Positions 18,256 through 28,000 of a stretch of 64,000 bases of DNA are shown piece by piece; within the stretch, counting starts at the first letter, position 1, and the number at the start of each line of letters is the position of its first letter. The DNA is from Flavobacterium tiangeerense (GTDB lineage Bacteria; Bacteroidota; Bacteroidia; Flavobacteriales; Flavobacteriaceae). A program made the translations under genes and the position numbers. The stretch is from the NCBI RefSeq assembly GCF_007830355.1, contig NZ_VLKO01000008.1, positions 1-64,000 on the forward strand, read 5' to 3'. The notes below the pieces were generated by a model. That model worked only from the letters and a program-made list of their open reading frames with translations, ran no database searches and had not been told where the DNA came from.

Positions 18256-18744
18256 ATGAAAGATAAAACAATAGATTACATATTAAGAGCAACATGGCAA
18301 GCAGTCGCCAGAATGTATAACGAAGAAGCATCAAAATATGATGCTAGTATGGCAACAGGATTTGCTTTGTTGAGTATCGATAAAGAAGGTGGAACTCCAT
18401 CAACTTCTTTAGGACCTAAAATGGGAATGGAAGCCACAAGCTTGACAAGAACTCTTAAATCAATGGAGGAAAAAGGATTGATTATTCGAAAGAAAAATCC
18501 TGAAGATGGTCGTGGAGTATTGATTTATTTGACAGAATTTGGAAAAGAAAAAAGAGAACTTTCAAAAAATACAGTGCTAAAATTTAATGATGCTGTACGC
18601 AAATCAATTTCTGAAGAAAAACTACAACATTTTGTTGAAGTTGCGGATGTTATTAACGAATTAATTGTAGAAAAGAATATTTTTAACAACACCCACACGC
18701 TTGATATACCTGTTGAAAAATTAGAAACTAAGGAAACCGTTTAA
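18256..18744 (+). CDS. MarR-family transcriptional regulator of the fad operon
   Basis: 162-residue winged helix-turn-helix protein. The MarR core has the DNA-binding helix LGPKMGMEATSLTRTLKSME and the wing IIRKKNPEDGRGVLIYLTEFG at about residues 55-100, with helices for dimerisation on both sides. As first gene of a unit with fadN, fadA and fadE, it is likely to sense acyl-CoA and control beta-oxidation. That role is inferred from position. A palindrome just upstream (18205-18216) may be its own operator. Confidence 0.9.
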   Translation: MKDKTIDYILRATWQAVARMYNEEASKYDASMATGFALLSIDKEGGTPSTSLGPKMGMEATSLTRTLKSMEEKGLIIRKKNPEDGRGVLIYLTEFGKEKRELSKNTVLKFNDAVRKSISEEKLQHFVEVADVINELIVEKNIFNNTHTLDIPVEKLETKETV

Positions 18745-18811
18745 TTAGGATCTAATATATCATTTGACAGATAAACCATTACAAATTAAAAAAAACAAAC
18801 ATAAACGAAGT

Positions 18812-21202
18812 ATGAAACGCACCATCAAAAAAGTTGCAGTAATAGGATCCGGAATTATGGGATCTGGAATTGCTTGTCATTTTGCTAACATTGGAGTTGA
18901 AGTATTGCTTTTGGACATTATCCCAAGAGAATTGACTGATGCCGAAGCAAAAAAAGGACTCACACTAGAGAGTAAAATTGTTAGAAATCGATTGGTAAAT
19001 GAGCATTTAGCCAATTCTTTGAAATCAAAACCATCCCCTATTTACAGTCAAAAATTTGCGAACCGCATCACAACTGGTAATACAACAGATGACATGGCAA
19101 AGATTGCTGGTGTAGATTGGATTATTGAGGTTGTTGTAGAAAGACTTGATATTAAAAAATTAGTTTTTGAACAAATAGAAAAATTTAGAAAACCTGGAAC
19201 ACTGGTAACTTCTAACACTTCTGGTATTCCTATTCATTTTATGAGTGAAGGAAGAAGTGAAGATTTTCAAAAGCATTTTTGCGGGACTCACTTTTTTAAC
19301 CCAGCACGTTACCTGAAATTATTTGAAATTATTCCTGGTCCACAAACAAGTACAGAGGTTTTAGATTTCCTTACGGTTTATGGTGAGAAATTTTTAGGAA
19401 AAACTTCGGTTTTGGCCAAAGATACTCCAGCGTTTATTGGAAACCGAATTGGAATTTACGGAATTCAAAGTTTGTTTCACTTGGTAAAAGAAATGGGACT
19501 TACTATTGAAGAAGTTGATAAATTAACTGGACCTGTTATTGGTCGTCCAAAATCGGCTACTTTCAGAACTGTTGATGTTGTAGGTTTAGATACTTTGGTT
19601 CATGTTGCCAATGGTATTTATGAAAACTGTCCAAATGATGAACAACATGACTTATTTAAACTTCCTGCATTTGTAAACACAATGATGGAAAACAAATGGT
19701 TGGGTAGCAAAACAGGACAAGGATTTTATAAAAAAGAAGGTAAAGACATCTTAACCTTAGATCTAGATACGTTAGAATACAGAGCTGCTAAAAAAGCATC
19801 TTTTGCAACACTTGAACTGACCAAAACTATTGATAAACCAATCAACCGTTTTAAAGTTCTTGTAAAAGGAAAAGATAAAGCAGGTGAATTTTACAGAAAA
19901 AGTTTTGCTGGTTTATTTGCTTATGTATCTAACAGAGTTCCTGAAATTTCAGATGAATTTTACAAGATAGACGATGCTATGAAAGCCGGTTTTGGATGGG
20001 AAAATGGACCATTTGAAATTTGGGACGCTATAGGTGTTGAAAAAGGAATTGAGATCATGAAGGCAGAAGGTTTAGCTCCTGCTGCATGGGTAAATGATAT
20101 GTTAGCTTCTGGAAATACTAGTTTTTATTCAGTAAAAGAAGGAGCAACGTTTTTCTACAATATTCCAAGTAAAGCGCAAATTAAAGTTCCGGGTCAAGAC
20201 GCCTTTATTATCCTAAATAACATTCGCGAAAGCAAAAAAGTATGGAGTAATAGTGGTGCAATCATCCAAGATTTAGGAGACGGAATTTTGAATTTAGAAT
20301 TCCAATCTAAAATGAATACTATTGGTGGCGATGTTTTACAAGCTATCAATAAAGCAATTGATTTATCTGAGAAAGAATATCAAGGATTGGTTATTGGAAA
20401 TCAAGCAGCGAACTTCTCTGTGGGTGCCAATATTGGAATGATTTTCATGATGGCCGTGGAGCAAGAGTATGATGAGTTGAATATGGCTATCAAAATGTTC
20501 CAAGACACGATGATGCGCGTACGTTACTCTGGAATTCCAGTTGTGGTAGCACCACACGGAATGACTTTTGGAGGTGGTTGCGAAATGAGTTTGCATGCTG
20601 ACAAAGTTGTTGCTGCAGCAGAAACCTATATGGGATTAGTTGAATTTGGTGTTGGGGTTATTCCTGGCGGTGGTGGATCTAAAGAATTGGCTATGCGTGC
20701 CTCTGATTTATTCCATAAAAATGATGTTGAGTTAAATGTATTGCAAGAATATTTCTTGACTATAGCAATGGCAAAAGTATCTACATCAGGATACGAGGCA
20801 TTTGACACTGGATTATTACAGCACGGTAAAGATATCATTGTAATCAATAAAGACAGACAGATTGCAGAAGCAAAAAAACATGCACTCTTGATGGCCGAAG
20901 CTGGTTACACACAACCGATACGTAGAACGGATGTAAAAGTACTAGGAAAACAAGCTCTTGGGATGTTCTTAGTAGGTACAGATCAAATGGAAGCTGGAAA
21001 ATACATCTCTGAACATGATAAAAAAATAGCTAATAAACTAGCTTACGTTATGGCAGGTGGTGACTTATCTGAGCCAACACTAGTAAGCGAACAATATTTA
21101 TTGGACATTGAAAGAGAAGCTTTCTTATCGTTATGTACAGAGAGAAAAACATTAGAAAGAATCCAATTTATGTTGACCAAAGGGAAACCGTTGAGAAATT
21201 AA
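18812..21202 (+). CDS. fadN: 3-hydroxyacyl-CoA dehydrogenase / enoyl-CoA hydratase fusion (FadN type)
   Basis: 796 residues from ATG 18812 (an upstream TTG would add 16 unlikely residues). The N-terminal 3-hydroxyacyl-CoA dehydrogenase has the NAD motif GSGIMG (12-17) and HFFNPARYLKLFEIIPGP. The C-terminal crotonase domain includes GMTFGGGCEMSLHADKV and LVEFGVGVIPGGGGS, with Glu about residue 610. The dehydrogenase-first order matches FadN/YusL of Bacillus rather than E. coli FadB, where hydratase comes first. It carries out the hydration and NAD-dependent oxidation steps of beta-oxidation, feeding the thiolase encoded next. Confidence 0.93.
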   Translation: MKRTIKKVAVIGSGIMGSGIACHFANIGVEVLLLDIIPRELTDAEAKKGLTLESKIVRNRLVNEHLANSLKSKPSPIYSQKFANRITTGNTTDDMAKIAGVDWIIEVVVERLDIKKLVFEQIEKFRKPGTLVTSNTSGIPIHFMSEGRSEDFQKHFCGTHFFNPARYLKLFEIIPGPQTSTEVLDFLTVYGEKFLGKTSVLAKDTPAFIGNRIGIYGIQSLFHLVKEMGLTIEEVDKLTGPVIGRPKSATFRTVDVVGLDTLVHVANGIYENCPNDEQHDLFKLPAFVNTMMENKWLGSKTGQGFYKKEGKDILTLDLDTLEYRAAKKASFATLELTKTIDKPINRFKVLVKGKDKAGEFYRKSFAGLFAYVSNRVPEISDEFYKIDDAMKAGFGWENGPFEIWDAIGVEKGIEIMKAEGLAPAAWVNDMLASGNTSFYSVKEGATFFYNIPSKAQIKVPGQDAFIILNNIRESKKVWSNSGAIIQDLGDGILNLEFQSKMNTIGGDVLQAINKAIDLSEKEYQGLVIGNQAANFSVGANIGMIFMMAVEQEYDELNMAIKMFQDTMMRVRYSGIPVVVAPHGMTFGGGCEMSLHADKVVAAAETYMGLVEFGVGVIPGGGGSKELAMRASDLFHKNDVELNVLQEYFLTIAMAKVSTSGYEAFDTGLLQHGKDIIVINKDRQIAEAKKHALLMAEAGYTQPIRRTDVKVLGKQALGMFLVGTDQMEAGKYISEHDKKIANKLAYVMAGGDLSEPTLVSEQYLLDIEREAFLSLCTERKTLERIQFMLTKGKPLRN

Positions 21203-21223
21203 TTTTAAATTATAAATGATGAC

Positions 21224-21260
21224 TTATAAAGTTCAAATGATTTTCATTTCAAATTTATAA
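21224..21260. repeat. Imperfect inverted repeat between fadN and fadA
   Basis: Two 17-nt arms (21224-21240 and 21244-21260) pair at 15 of 17 positions around a TTT loop. It is AT-rich and not followed by a T run, so it is more likely an mRNA-stability element or intergenic repeat than a terminator. Confidence 0.55.
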
Positions 21261-21282
21261 TTCAAAATTCAAAATACTAGTT

Positions 21283-22464
21283 ATGAAAACAGCCTATATA
21301 GTAAAAGCATACAGAACAGCCGTGGGGAAAGCCCCAAAAGGAGTGTTCAGATTTAAACGTCCTGATGAATTAGCAGCAGAAACCATCGAGTTTATGATGA
21401 ATGAGTTGCCAAGTTTTGATAAAACACGCATTGATGACGTTATGGTAGGAAATGCAATGCCAGAGGCAGAACAAGGACTAAACGTTGCGAGACTTATTTC
21501 GTTAATGGGTTTAAAAGTAGAAGATGTTCCTGGTGTTACTGTAAACAGATATTGTGCTTCTGGTTTGGAAACTATTGGTATGGCTACGGCTAAAATTCAA
21601 TCAGGTATGGCACATTGTATTATTGCAGGTGGAGCTGAAAGCATGAGTTTTATCCCAATGGGAGGTTACAAACCAACTCCGGATTATGCTGTTGCAAAAG
21701 CTGGAAACGAGGATTACTACTGGGGAATGGGTCTTACTGCTGAAGCAGTAGCACAACAATTTAAAGTATCTCGTGAGGATCAAGATGAATTTGCATACCA
21801 CTCTCACATGAAAGCTTTGCAAGCACAAGCTGATGGTAAATTTGACAAGCAAATTGTTCCTATTACGGTGGAACAAACATTCCTTAATGAAAACGGAAAA
21901 AAAGAAACCAAATCATACGTTGTAAATAAAGACGAAGGTCCAAGAGCTGGTACATCAAAAGAAGCTTTGGCTGGATTACGTCCTGTTTTTGAAGCAAATG
22001 GAAGTGTAACTGCAGGTAACTCATCACAAATGAGTGATGGTGCTGCTTTTGTGTTGATCATGAGCGAAGAAATGGTAAAAGAGTACAACTTAGAGCCTAT
22101 TGCTCGTTTGGTAAATTTCGCTTCGGCAGGAGTTGAACCAAGAATCATGGGAATAGGACCTGTAAAAGCAATACCAAAAGTACTAAAACAAGCAGGTTTA
22201 ACAATTAATGATATTGATTTAATAGAGTTAAACGAAGCTTTTGCTTCTCAAGCATTAGCTGTAACCCGTGAATTAAACTTAAATCCAGAAATCATTAATG
22301 TAAATGGAGGTGCTATTGCACTAGGTCATCCACTAGGATGTACTGGAGCAAAACTATCAGTACAATTGTTTGATGAAATGAAACGCAGAGGAAGCAAATA
22401 CGGAATTGTAAGTATGTGTGTAGGTACTGGACAAGGCTCTGCAGGTGTTTACGAACTTTTGTAA
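21283..22464 (+). CDS. fadA: Acetyl-CoA acyltransferase (3-ketoacyl-CoA thiolase)
   Basis: 393-residue degradative thiolase that splits 3-ketoacyl-CoA with CoA to give acetyl-CoA and a shortened acyl-CoA. The acyl-accepting Cys91 lies in NRYCASGLETIG, the C-terminal histidine in GGAIALGHPLGCTGAKL and the second catalytic Cys in CVGTGQGSAGVYELL. Length and motifs are normal. It is the middle gene of fadN-fadA-fadE, 80 nt after fadN and 40 nt before fadE. Confidence 0.95.
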   Translation: MKTAYIVKAYRTAVGKAPKGVFRFKRPDELAAETIEFMMNELPSFDKTRIDDVMVGNAMPEAEQGLNVARLISLMGLKVEDVPGVTVNRYCASGLETIGMATAKIQSGMAHCIIAGGAESMSFIPMGGYKPTPDYAVAKAGNEDYYWGMGLTAEAVAQQFKVSREDQDEFAYHSHMKALQAQADGKFDKQIVPITVEQTFLNENGKKETKSYVVNKDEGPRAGTSKEALAGLRPVFEANGSVTAGNSSQMSDGAAFVLIMSEEMVKEYNLEPIARLVNFASAGVEPRIMGIGPVKAIPKVLKQAGLTINDIDLIELNEAFASQALAVTRELNLNPEIINVNGGAIALGHPLGCTGAKLSVQLFDEMKRRGSKYGIVSMCVGTGQGSAGVYELL

Positions 22465-22504
22465 GCTTAGATTTTAAATAAAAAACATATTAAAAAATAA
22501 AAAA

Positions 22505-24310
22505 ATGGCAGATACAATTGAAAAAAACGTAACCCGTGGAGGTCAGTTTTTAGTTAAAGAAACAAAATGTGAAGATATTTTCACACCTGAAGATTTTACA
22601 GAAGAGCAATTAATGATGCGTGACTCTGTGAAAGAGTTTGTAGACAAAGAGTTGTGGGCACACAAAGATCGTTTTGAAAAAAAGGATTATGCTTACACGG
22701 AAGAATCCATGAGAAAAGCTGGTGAGCTAGGACTTTTAGGAGTTGCAGTACCTGAAGCTTATGGTGGATTAGGAATGGGGTTTGTATCAACTATGTTAGT
22801 TTGTGATTACATTTCTGGAGCAACTGGATCGTTCTCAACTGCTTTTGGAGCTCATACAGGAATTGGTACTATGCCAATCACATTATATGGATCTGAGGAG
22901 CAAAAATTAAAATACGTTCCTAAACTTGCTTCGGGAGAGTGGTTTGGTGCTTATTGCCTAACGGAGCCAGGAGCTGGATCTGATGCTAATTCAGGAAAAA
23001 CTAAAGCAGTTTTATCTGAAGATGGAACGCACTATTCTATCACTGGTCAAAAAATGTGGATCTCAAATGCAGGTTTCTGTAGTTTGTTTATTGTTTTTGC
23101 TAGAATTGGTGATGATAAAAACATTACAGGTTTCATAGTTGAAAATACAGATAACAACGGAATCTCAATGGGTGAAGAAGAGCATAAACTAGGAATTCGT
23201 GCTTCATCTACTCGTCAAGTTTTCTTTAACGAAACTAAAGTTCCTGTTGAAAACATGTTATCTGAAAGAGGTAATGGTTTTAAAATAGCGATGAACGCAC
23301 TTAACGTAGGAAGAATTAAATTGGCAGCTGCTTGTCTTGATGCACAACGTAGAGTAATTACAGGATCTGTAAAATATGCTAATGAAAGAATCCAATTTAA
23401 TACAGCTATTTCTCAATTTGGTGCAATTCGTTCTAAATTAGCTGAGATGGCAACTTCTTGCTACGCAGGAGAAAGTGCTTCTTACCGTGCAGCAAAAGAT
23501 ATTGAAGACAGAATCATTGCTCGTGAAGCAGAAGGAACTTCTCATCAAGAAGCTGAATTAAAAGGAGTTGAAGAATATGCGATCGAATGTTCAATCTTGA
23601 AAGTTGCTGTATCAGAAGACGTTCAAAACTGTTCTGATGAAGGAATTCAAATTTTTGGAGGTATGGGATTCTCTGAAGATACTCCAATGGAAAGTGCTTG
23701 GAGAGATGCAAGAATTGCTCGTATTTACGAAGGTACAAATGAGATTAACAGAATGCTTTCAGTAGGTATGTTAATTAAAAAAGCAATGAAAGGGCACGTT
23801 GATTTATTAGGACCTGCTATGAAAGTATCTGAAGAGTTGATGGGAATTCCATCATTTGACACACCAGACTACTCAGAATTATTTGCAGAGGAAAAAGAAA
23901 TCATCAAAAACTTAAAGAAATCTTTCTTGATGGTTGCTGGTAGTGCTGTTAAAAAATTTGGAGCTGACTTAGATGCACACCAACAATTATTAATGGCTGC
24001 TTCGGATATGCTTATTGAAGTTTACATGGCAGAAAGTACTATCTTAAGAACTGAGAAATTAGCTAAAAAAGAAGGAGAAGATAAAGTTCAAGAACAAATT
24101 GCAATGGCTAAACTTTACTTATACAAAGCCGTTGATATTGTAAACCAAAAAGGAAAAGAAAGCATTATTTCTTTTGCTGAAGGTGATGAGCAACGTATGA
24201 TGTTAATGGGATTACGTCGTTTTACAAAATACACAAATATGCCAAATGTAGTGGCATTAAGAGAAATAATTACTGCTAAACTAGTAGCAGAAAATGAATA
24301 TTGTTTCTAA
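22505..24310 (+). CDS. fadE: Acyl-CoA dehydrogenase, long FadE (YusJ) type
   Basis: 601-residue FAD enzyme for the first oxidation step of beta-oxidation. The classic fold occupies about residues 30-440: YCLTEPGAGSDANSGKTKA and MWISNAGFC in the FAD/substrate domain, and EGIQIFGGMGFSEDTPMESA plus RIYEGTNEINR near the catalytic Glu. An extra C-terminal helical region of about 150 residues makes it longer than the common 380-residue enzymes, as in Bacillus FadE. It is the last gene of the operon and is followed by a strong terminator. Confidence 0.94.
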   Translation: MADTIEKNVTRGGQFLVKETKCEDIFTPEDFTEEQLMMRDSVKEFVDKELWAHKDRFEKKDYAYTEESMRKAGELGLLGVAVPEAYGGLGMGFVSTMLVCDYISGATGSFSTAFGAHTGIGTMPITLYGSEEQKLKYVPKLASGEWFGAYCLTEPGAGSDANSGKTKAVLSEDGTHYSITGQKMWISNAGFCSLFIVFARIGDDKNITGFIVENTDNNGISMGEEEHKLGIRASSTRQVFFNETKVPVENMLSERGNGFKIAMNALNVGRIKLAAACLDAQRRVITGSVKYANERIQFNTAISQFGAIRSKLAEMATSCYAGESASYRAAKDIEDRIIAREAEGTSHQEAELKGVEEYAIECSILKVAVSEDVQNCSDEGIQIFGGMGFSEDTPMESAWRDARIARIYEGTNEINRMLSVGMLIKKAMKGHVDLLGPAMKVSEELMGIPSFDTPDYSELFAEEKEIIKNLKKSFLMVAGSAVKKFGADLDAHQQLLMAASDMLIEVYMAESTILRTEKLAKKEGEDKVQEQIAMAKLYLYKAVDIVNQKGKESIISFAEGDEQRMMLMGLRRFTKYTNMPNVVALREIITAKLVAENEYCF

Positions 24311-24337
24311 TAAAAATTAGTTTTTAGTTTTTTTTTT

Positions 24338-24376
24338 AACCGCCTTGTACCTGAAAAAAACAAGGCGGTTTTTTTA
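24338..24376 (+). terminator. Terminator of the fad operon
   Basis: Perfect 10-bp stem AACCGCCTTG / CAAGGCGGTT (24338-24347, 24361-24370) followed by a T run. Confidence 0.92.
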
Positions 24377-24458
24377 TGTAAACTATTTTTTAAACAGTGC
24401 TCAACTTCCTAAAAATGATATTAAAATATAGTAAGCTCTCATAAATATTTCAAAAAAA

Positions 24459-25379
24459 TTATTTCACCTCTTTAACCTCTAGTACTTCTACTTTAATAGC
24501 AACTGCATAGTCATTTGGTACAATTTTATTGCCATGAGCATTCGCATAAACTTTAGTAAACTCAGCTCCAAAATATAATATAATTGCCGAATAATAAACC
24601 CAAACTAAAATAATTACAATAGAGCCTGCTGCACCATAAACAGTGGCAACCGTTGAGCTTCCTAAGTAAAAACCTATTGCAAATTTCCCTATCATAAAAA
24701 AGAAAGAGGTAAAACTAGATCCAATTAAGGCGTCTTTCCATACAATTTCTCCATCGGGTAATGTTTTAAAAATCACTGAAAACAAAATGGTTGTTGTTAT
24801 AAATAGTATAACAATATTGAGAACATAAAAAATATATACCGTTGTATCTGGAAAGTAAACTATCAGACGTGAATTGATAACATCCATAACCGTATTTAAC
24901 ATTAAACTTACCATTAATAAAAAACCAACAGAAGCAATCATTGAAAAAGACATCAATCTATTTTTGATAAACTTCATGATACCTTTATTTGGTTTTGCCC
25001 TTAAACCCCAAATAAAATTAATAGAACTTTGAATTTCGGCAAAAACTCCAGACGCTCCAATAAGTAGCATTATTCCACCAAAGATGGCTGCAAAAGTATT
25101 GCTATCTGACAATTCAATGTTTTTTATAGTTTCTTGTATTTGCAAAGCAGCTTCATTACCAACCATACCATTTATTTGCCCAAAAAATCGGCCTGTAACA
25201 GCCTCTTTTCCGAATATAAAACTAAAAATAGATAGTATAATAATTAGTAATGGGGGTAATGAAAAAATAGTGAAATACGACAATGAGGCACTCAATTTGA
25301 TTGCGTTATCATTTTCAAACTCTTCATAGGTTCGTTTCAAAAGGCTCCAGCCATCTTTAGCTAACTTTCTCTTTTTCAT
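24459..25379 (-). CDS. YihY/virulence factor BrkB family membrane protein
   Basis: 306 residues with about six hydrophobic segments and the family signature near the N-terminus (KLSASLSYFTIFSLPPLLIII) and LIGASGVFAEIQSSINFIWG. These inner-membrane proteins were once misnamed ribonuclease BN. Their function is not settled, and some homologues have been suggested to act in lipid or anion transport. It is transcribed alone, convergent with the fad operon. Confidence 0.88.
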   Translation of the reverse strand: MKKRKLAKDGWSLLKRTYEEFENDNAIKLSASLSYFTIFSLPPLLIIILSIFSFIFGKEAVTGRFFGQINGMVGNEAALQIQETIKNIELSDSNTFAAIFGGIMLLIGASGVFAEIQSSINFIWGLRAKPNKGIMKFIKNRLMSFSMIASVGFLLMVSLMLNTVMDVINSRLIVYFPDTTVYIFYVLNIVILFITTTILFSVIFKTLPDGEIVWKDALIGSSFTSFFFMIGKFAIGFYLGSSTVATVYGAAGSIVIILVWVYYSAIILYFGAEFTKVYANAHGNKIVPNDYAVAIKVEVLEVKEVK

Positions 25380-25634
25380 TTAAAATAAAATATAGGTATG
25401 AGTACTCCATTTGAATCCAATTCTAATATTTGGTTTCAACTAAGAATGAATTTTCAAAATTACGAAGAAGTAACATACCAAATTGAAATGAATTTTACAT
25501 AATTCAAGTGAAAATATTTTTAAACAACCAATAAAAATAAAAATCCTAAAATTTAAGTCTTTCTTAACCCCATTTGAAATGTATTTACATAATTTTATAA
25601 ATCAAATGTTAAGGCATATCAAAACACAAAACAA

Positions 25635-26414
25635 ATGGAAAATAATACTAGCAGAAGAAGTTTTTTAAAGCAAACAGCAATACTTTCAACAGGAACCTTA
25701 ATAGGGAGTTCTTTATTACAGGACGCTTTTGCAAATACTACTCAGCCCCTACTCGAAGAAACTGGGAGCGATATATTTACTAATAGCATTGAAGAAGGAA
25801 CATTTGTATTACCAAAATTACCTTATTCTACTGATGCTCTTGAGCCTCATATTGATAAAGCTACTATGGAAATTCATCATGGAAAACACCATCAAGCGTA
25901 CGTAACCAACTTGAATAAGGCGATAGGAACTCTTGATAAAAAACTGGTCGAATCTTCTAGCTCACTCGAAACTATATTTAAAAAAATGTCACAGTTTCCA
26001 GATTCAATACGTAATAATGCGGGAGGCCATTACAATCACACCCTATTTTGGGAGTTACTCTCTCCTAATGGTGGAGGTTTGCCTAAAGGGAAACTAGCCC
26101 AAGCAATTACTAGTAGTTTTGGTTCATTTGATGAATTCAAAAAACAATTTGCTGACGCTTCCATGAAACGTTTTGGTTCAGGTTGGGCATGGCTAGTAGT
26201 TAAAGATGGTCAACTCGTAATTGGTTCCACAGCTAATCAAGATAATCCATTAATGCGTTTGAAAGGAAAAGGTCTTAAAGGCAAACCGGTCATGGCTTTA
26301 GATGTTTGGGAACATGCTTATTACTTCAAAAATCAAAACCGAAGAGCTGATTACATCAACTCTTTTTGGAATGTAATTAACTGGGAAAAAGCTGAACAAC
26401 TTTTTAATTCCTAA
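25635..26414 (+). CDS. Tat-exported superoxide dismutase (Mn/Fe family)
   Basis: 259 residues. The N-terminus is a twin-arginine signal (SRRSFLK at 6-12, then a hydrophobic stretch to about residue 33), so the folded, metal-loaded enzyme should be exported to the periplasm. All four metal ligands are present: His in [13 protein letters not shown], His in [10 protein letters not shown], and Asp and His in [12 protein letters not shown] before the second ligand and Gln in [10 protein letters not shown] indicate the Mn-type active site. It removes superoxide outside the cytoplasm. A second exported SOD is at 59504. Monocistronic. Confidence 0.93.
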   Translation: MENNTSRRSFLKQTAILSTGTLIGSSLLQDAFANTTQPLLEETGSDIFTNSIEEGTFVLPKLPYSTDALEPHIDKATMEIHHGKHHQAYVTNLNKAIGTLDKKLVESSSSLETIFKKMSQFPDSIRNNAGGHYNHTLFWELLSPNGGGLPKGKLAQAITSSFGSFDEFKKQFADASMKRFGSGWAWLVVKDGQLVIGSTANQDNPLMRLKGKGLKGKPVMALDVWEHAYYFKNQNRRADYINSFWNVINWEKAEQLFNS

Positions 26415-26437
26415 TTTTAAAATTGTAAATTTTAATA

Positions 26438-26476
26438 AAAAAATGCCTCAACACTTTAAATTTTGAGGCATTTTTA
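26438..26476 (+). terminator. Terminator after Tat-exported SOD
   Basis: Stem AAAATGCCTCAA / TTGAGGCATTTT with A and T runs on either side, so it can work in both directions. Confidence 0.88.
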
Positions 26477-26732
26477 GTTTTTTGAAATTCTCAATTGATT
26501 TTGAGTTTATAAACCCCGATAAAACGTTTTTTTAAAAACAATAAAACTACTTCACTCTGAAAAGAGCAAATAATAAATTGAAATTAAGTAGTAAAGAATT
26601 AAAGTAAACCGCTATTTAACTCTAAATTTTAGAATAAAATCTAATTATCTTCATACCCATCAATTATATTATTATTAATGTAATTCTTTTGTTAAACTAT
26701 TTTTTTGGCTGACAAACTTGCTCAAAAAAGAA

Positions 26733-26740
26733 TAGCTTTG
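26733..26740 (+). promoter_or_regulatory. -7 element (TAGCTTTG) deciding the start of the TerB/LETM1-like gene
   Basis: Exact TAnnTTTG, 18 nt before ATG 26759. It lies within the frame extended from the TTG at 26705, so that earlier start is unlikely. Confidence 0.6.
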
Positions 26741-26758
26741 TACTTTGAAATTAAAACA

Positions 26759-27958
26759 ATGATTAACCCATCAGCTACAGGTTGGATAGATAAATTTTTT
26801 AATGAGCAAGATTTTTCTACAAAATCTGTTGCCATTACCACTGGTGCTTTTTATGAAAAAGTAAGAGCAACTGGTTTTATTTATGGTCATATCATTTCCT
26901 TTAACACTCCTACTCAAATTCAAACCAAAGGCTGGTTTAAAGATGAAATATCAAAGGTAGCATTACTTACACTACTCTATGATATTTTTTGTTTGACAAA
27001 AGGAGAAAATCAAAGTAATCTTTTCATAAAAGAAACGGTAGCTTTTTATAACCAAATGAATCCTCAGGGATTTAATTTGTTTAAAAAAATATTACCCAAA
27101 GATTCACTGGCGCTTACACTTGAAAAAATTATCGATAATCGGGTACAAACTAACGAAAGTATCATTAATAAAAACTTTTCACACTTAGTTACTAATGCTT
27201 TATTATTCATAGATATCATTGCGTACCAGCAATACTTGATTCAAGGTGAAATACCAGATAAATATTTAAAAAAAATAGAAGAAACTATTGTAAACGTAGT
27301 CACATTAGCATTAAAAATAAAGACTAAAAAATCACAGTATGATGATCTTTTAATTAAACTCTTTGAAGCATCAATACGTTACAGTAAGTTTTCAAAAGGA
27401 ACAACACAAAACTTAGATACACTGCAACTAGATTATTTTACAAATGATCTTGAAAAATACTACTTAATTGATCTAGCCTGTATGGCGTTATGGAGCGATG
27501 GAGAAATAGAAAATGAAGAAAATTATTTTTTACACTCACTTGCCACTATTCTAAACATTAATGATGAATTTGTACTTCAAAGCTTAAGCTGTACAAATAC
27601 ATTTATTGCACAACACAAAAAAGACATTCCATATTTTAATTATTCAAATCCAGTAAAACATTTTTACGATCAAACTACGCAAAGTGTGGTTACCTTAATA
27701 AGCCGAAATAAAAACCGGCTATTAAAAGAACTCTATCAAAGTAAGGAATTAATGGTTTTGCTTGCTTATTCCACAAGAAGAGATCTTGATGAAAAAGAAA
27801 AGAAAAAAGTTAAAAAACAATTGTTAGAAATTTGTAAAACCATACCTTCTCTGACAATTTTTTTACTACCAGGCGGTAGTTTATTACTGCCTATTTTGAT
27901 AAAATTCATTCCTACCCTACTTCCAACGGCATTCAACGAAAACCTGGACGAAGAATAA
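26759..27958 (+). CDS. TerB-like / LETM1-related protein (biofilm-associated family)
   Basis: 399 residues from ATG 26759. The middle part (about 240-280, LACMALWSDGEIENEENYFL) resembles a TerB-type helical domain with its acidic loop. The C-terminus (LPGGSLLLPILIKFIPTLLP) matches the LETM1-like hydrophobic end seen in proteins annotated in Flavobacteria as 'LETM1-related biofilm-associated protein'. I know of no biochemical function. No signal peptide is visible, and the single hydrophobic C-terminal segment suggests membrane association. It is convergent with the carbonic anhydrase gene. Confidence 0.75.
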   Translation: MINPSATGWIDKFFNEQDFSTKSVAITTGAFYEKVRATGFIYGHIISFNTPTQIQTKGWFKDEISKVALLTLLYDIFCLTKGENQSNLFIKETVAFYNQMNPQGFNLFKKILPKDSLALTLEKIIDNRVQTNESIINKNFSHLVTNALLFIDIIAYQQYLIQGEIPDKYLKKIEETIVNVVTLALKIKTKKSQYDDLLIKLFEASIRYSKFSKGTTQNLDTLQLDYFTNDLEKYYLIDLACMALWSDGEIENEENYFLHSLATILNINDEFVLQSLSCTNTFIAQHKKDIPYFNYSNPVKHFYDQTTQSVVTLISRNKNRLLKELYQSKELMVLLAYSTRRDLDEKEKKKVKKQLLEICKTIPSLTIFLLPGGSLLLPILIKFIPTLLPTAFNENLDEE

Positions 27959-27989
27959 AAAAAACCCAAAAAGCAATATGCTCTTTGGG
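27957..27989 (-). terminator. Terminator of the SulP-carbonic anhydrase unit
   Basis: Stem CCCAAAAAGC / GCTCTTTGGG (one mismatch, 27965-27974 and 27980-27989), followed on the minus strand by eight T. Confidence 0.8.
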
Positions 27990-28000
27990 CCTTTAATAAT

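Larger units (their letters stand above)
26415..26758 (+). other. Intergenic region after the Tat-SOD gene
   Basis: 344 nt holding the SOD terminator (26438-26476) and the -7 element of the next gene (26733-26740). Nothing else is recognisable in between. Confidence 0.6.
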
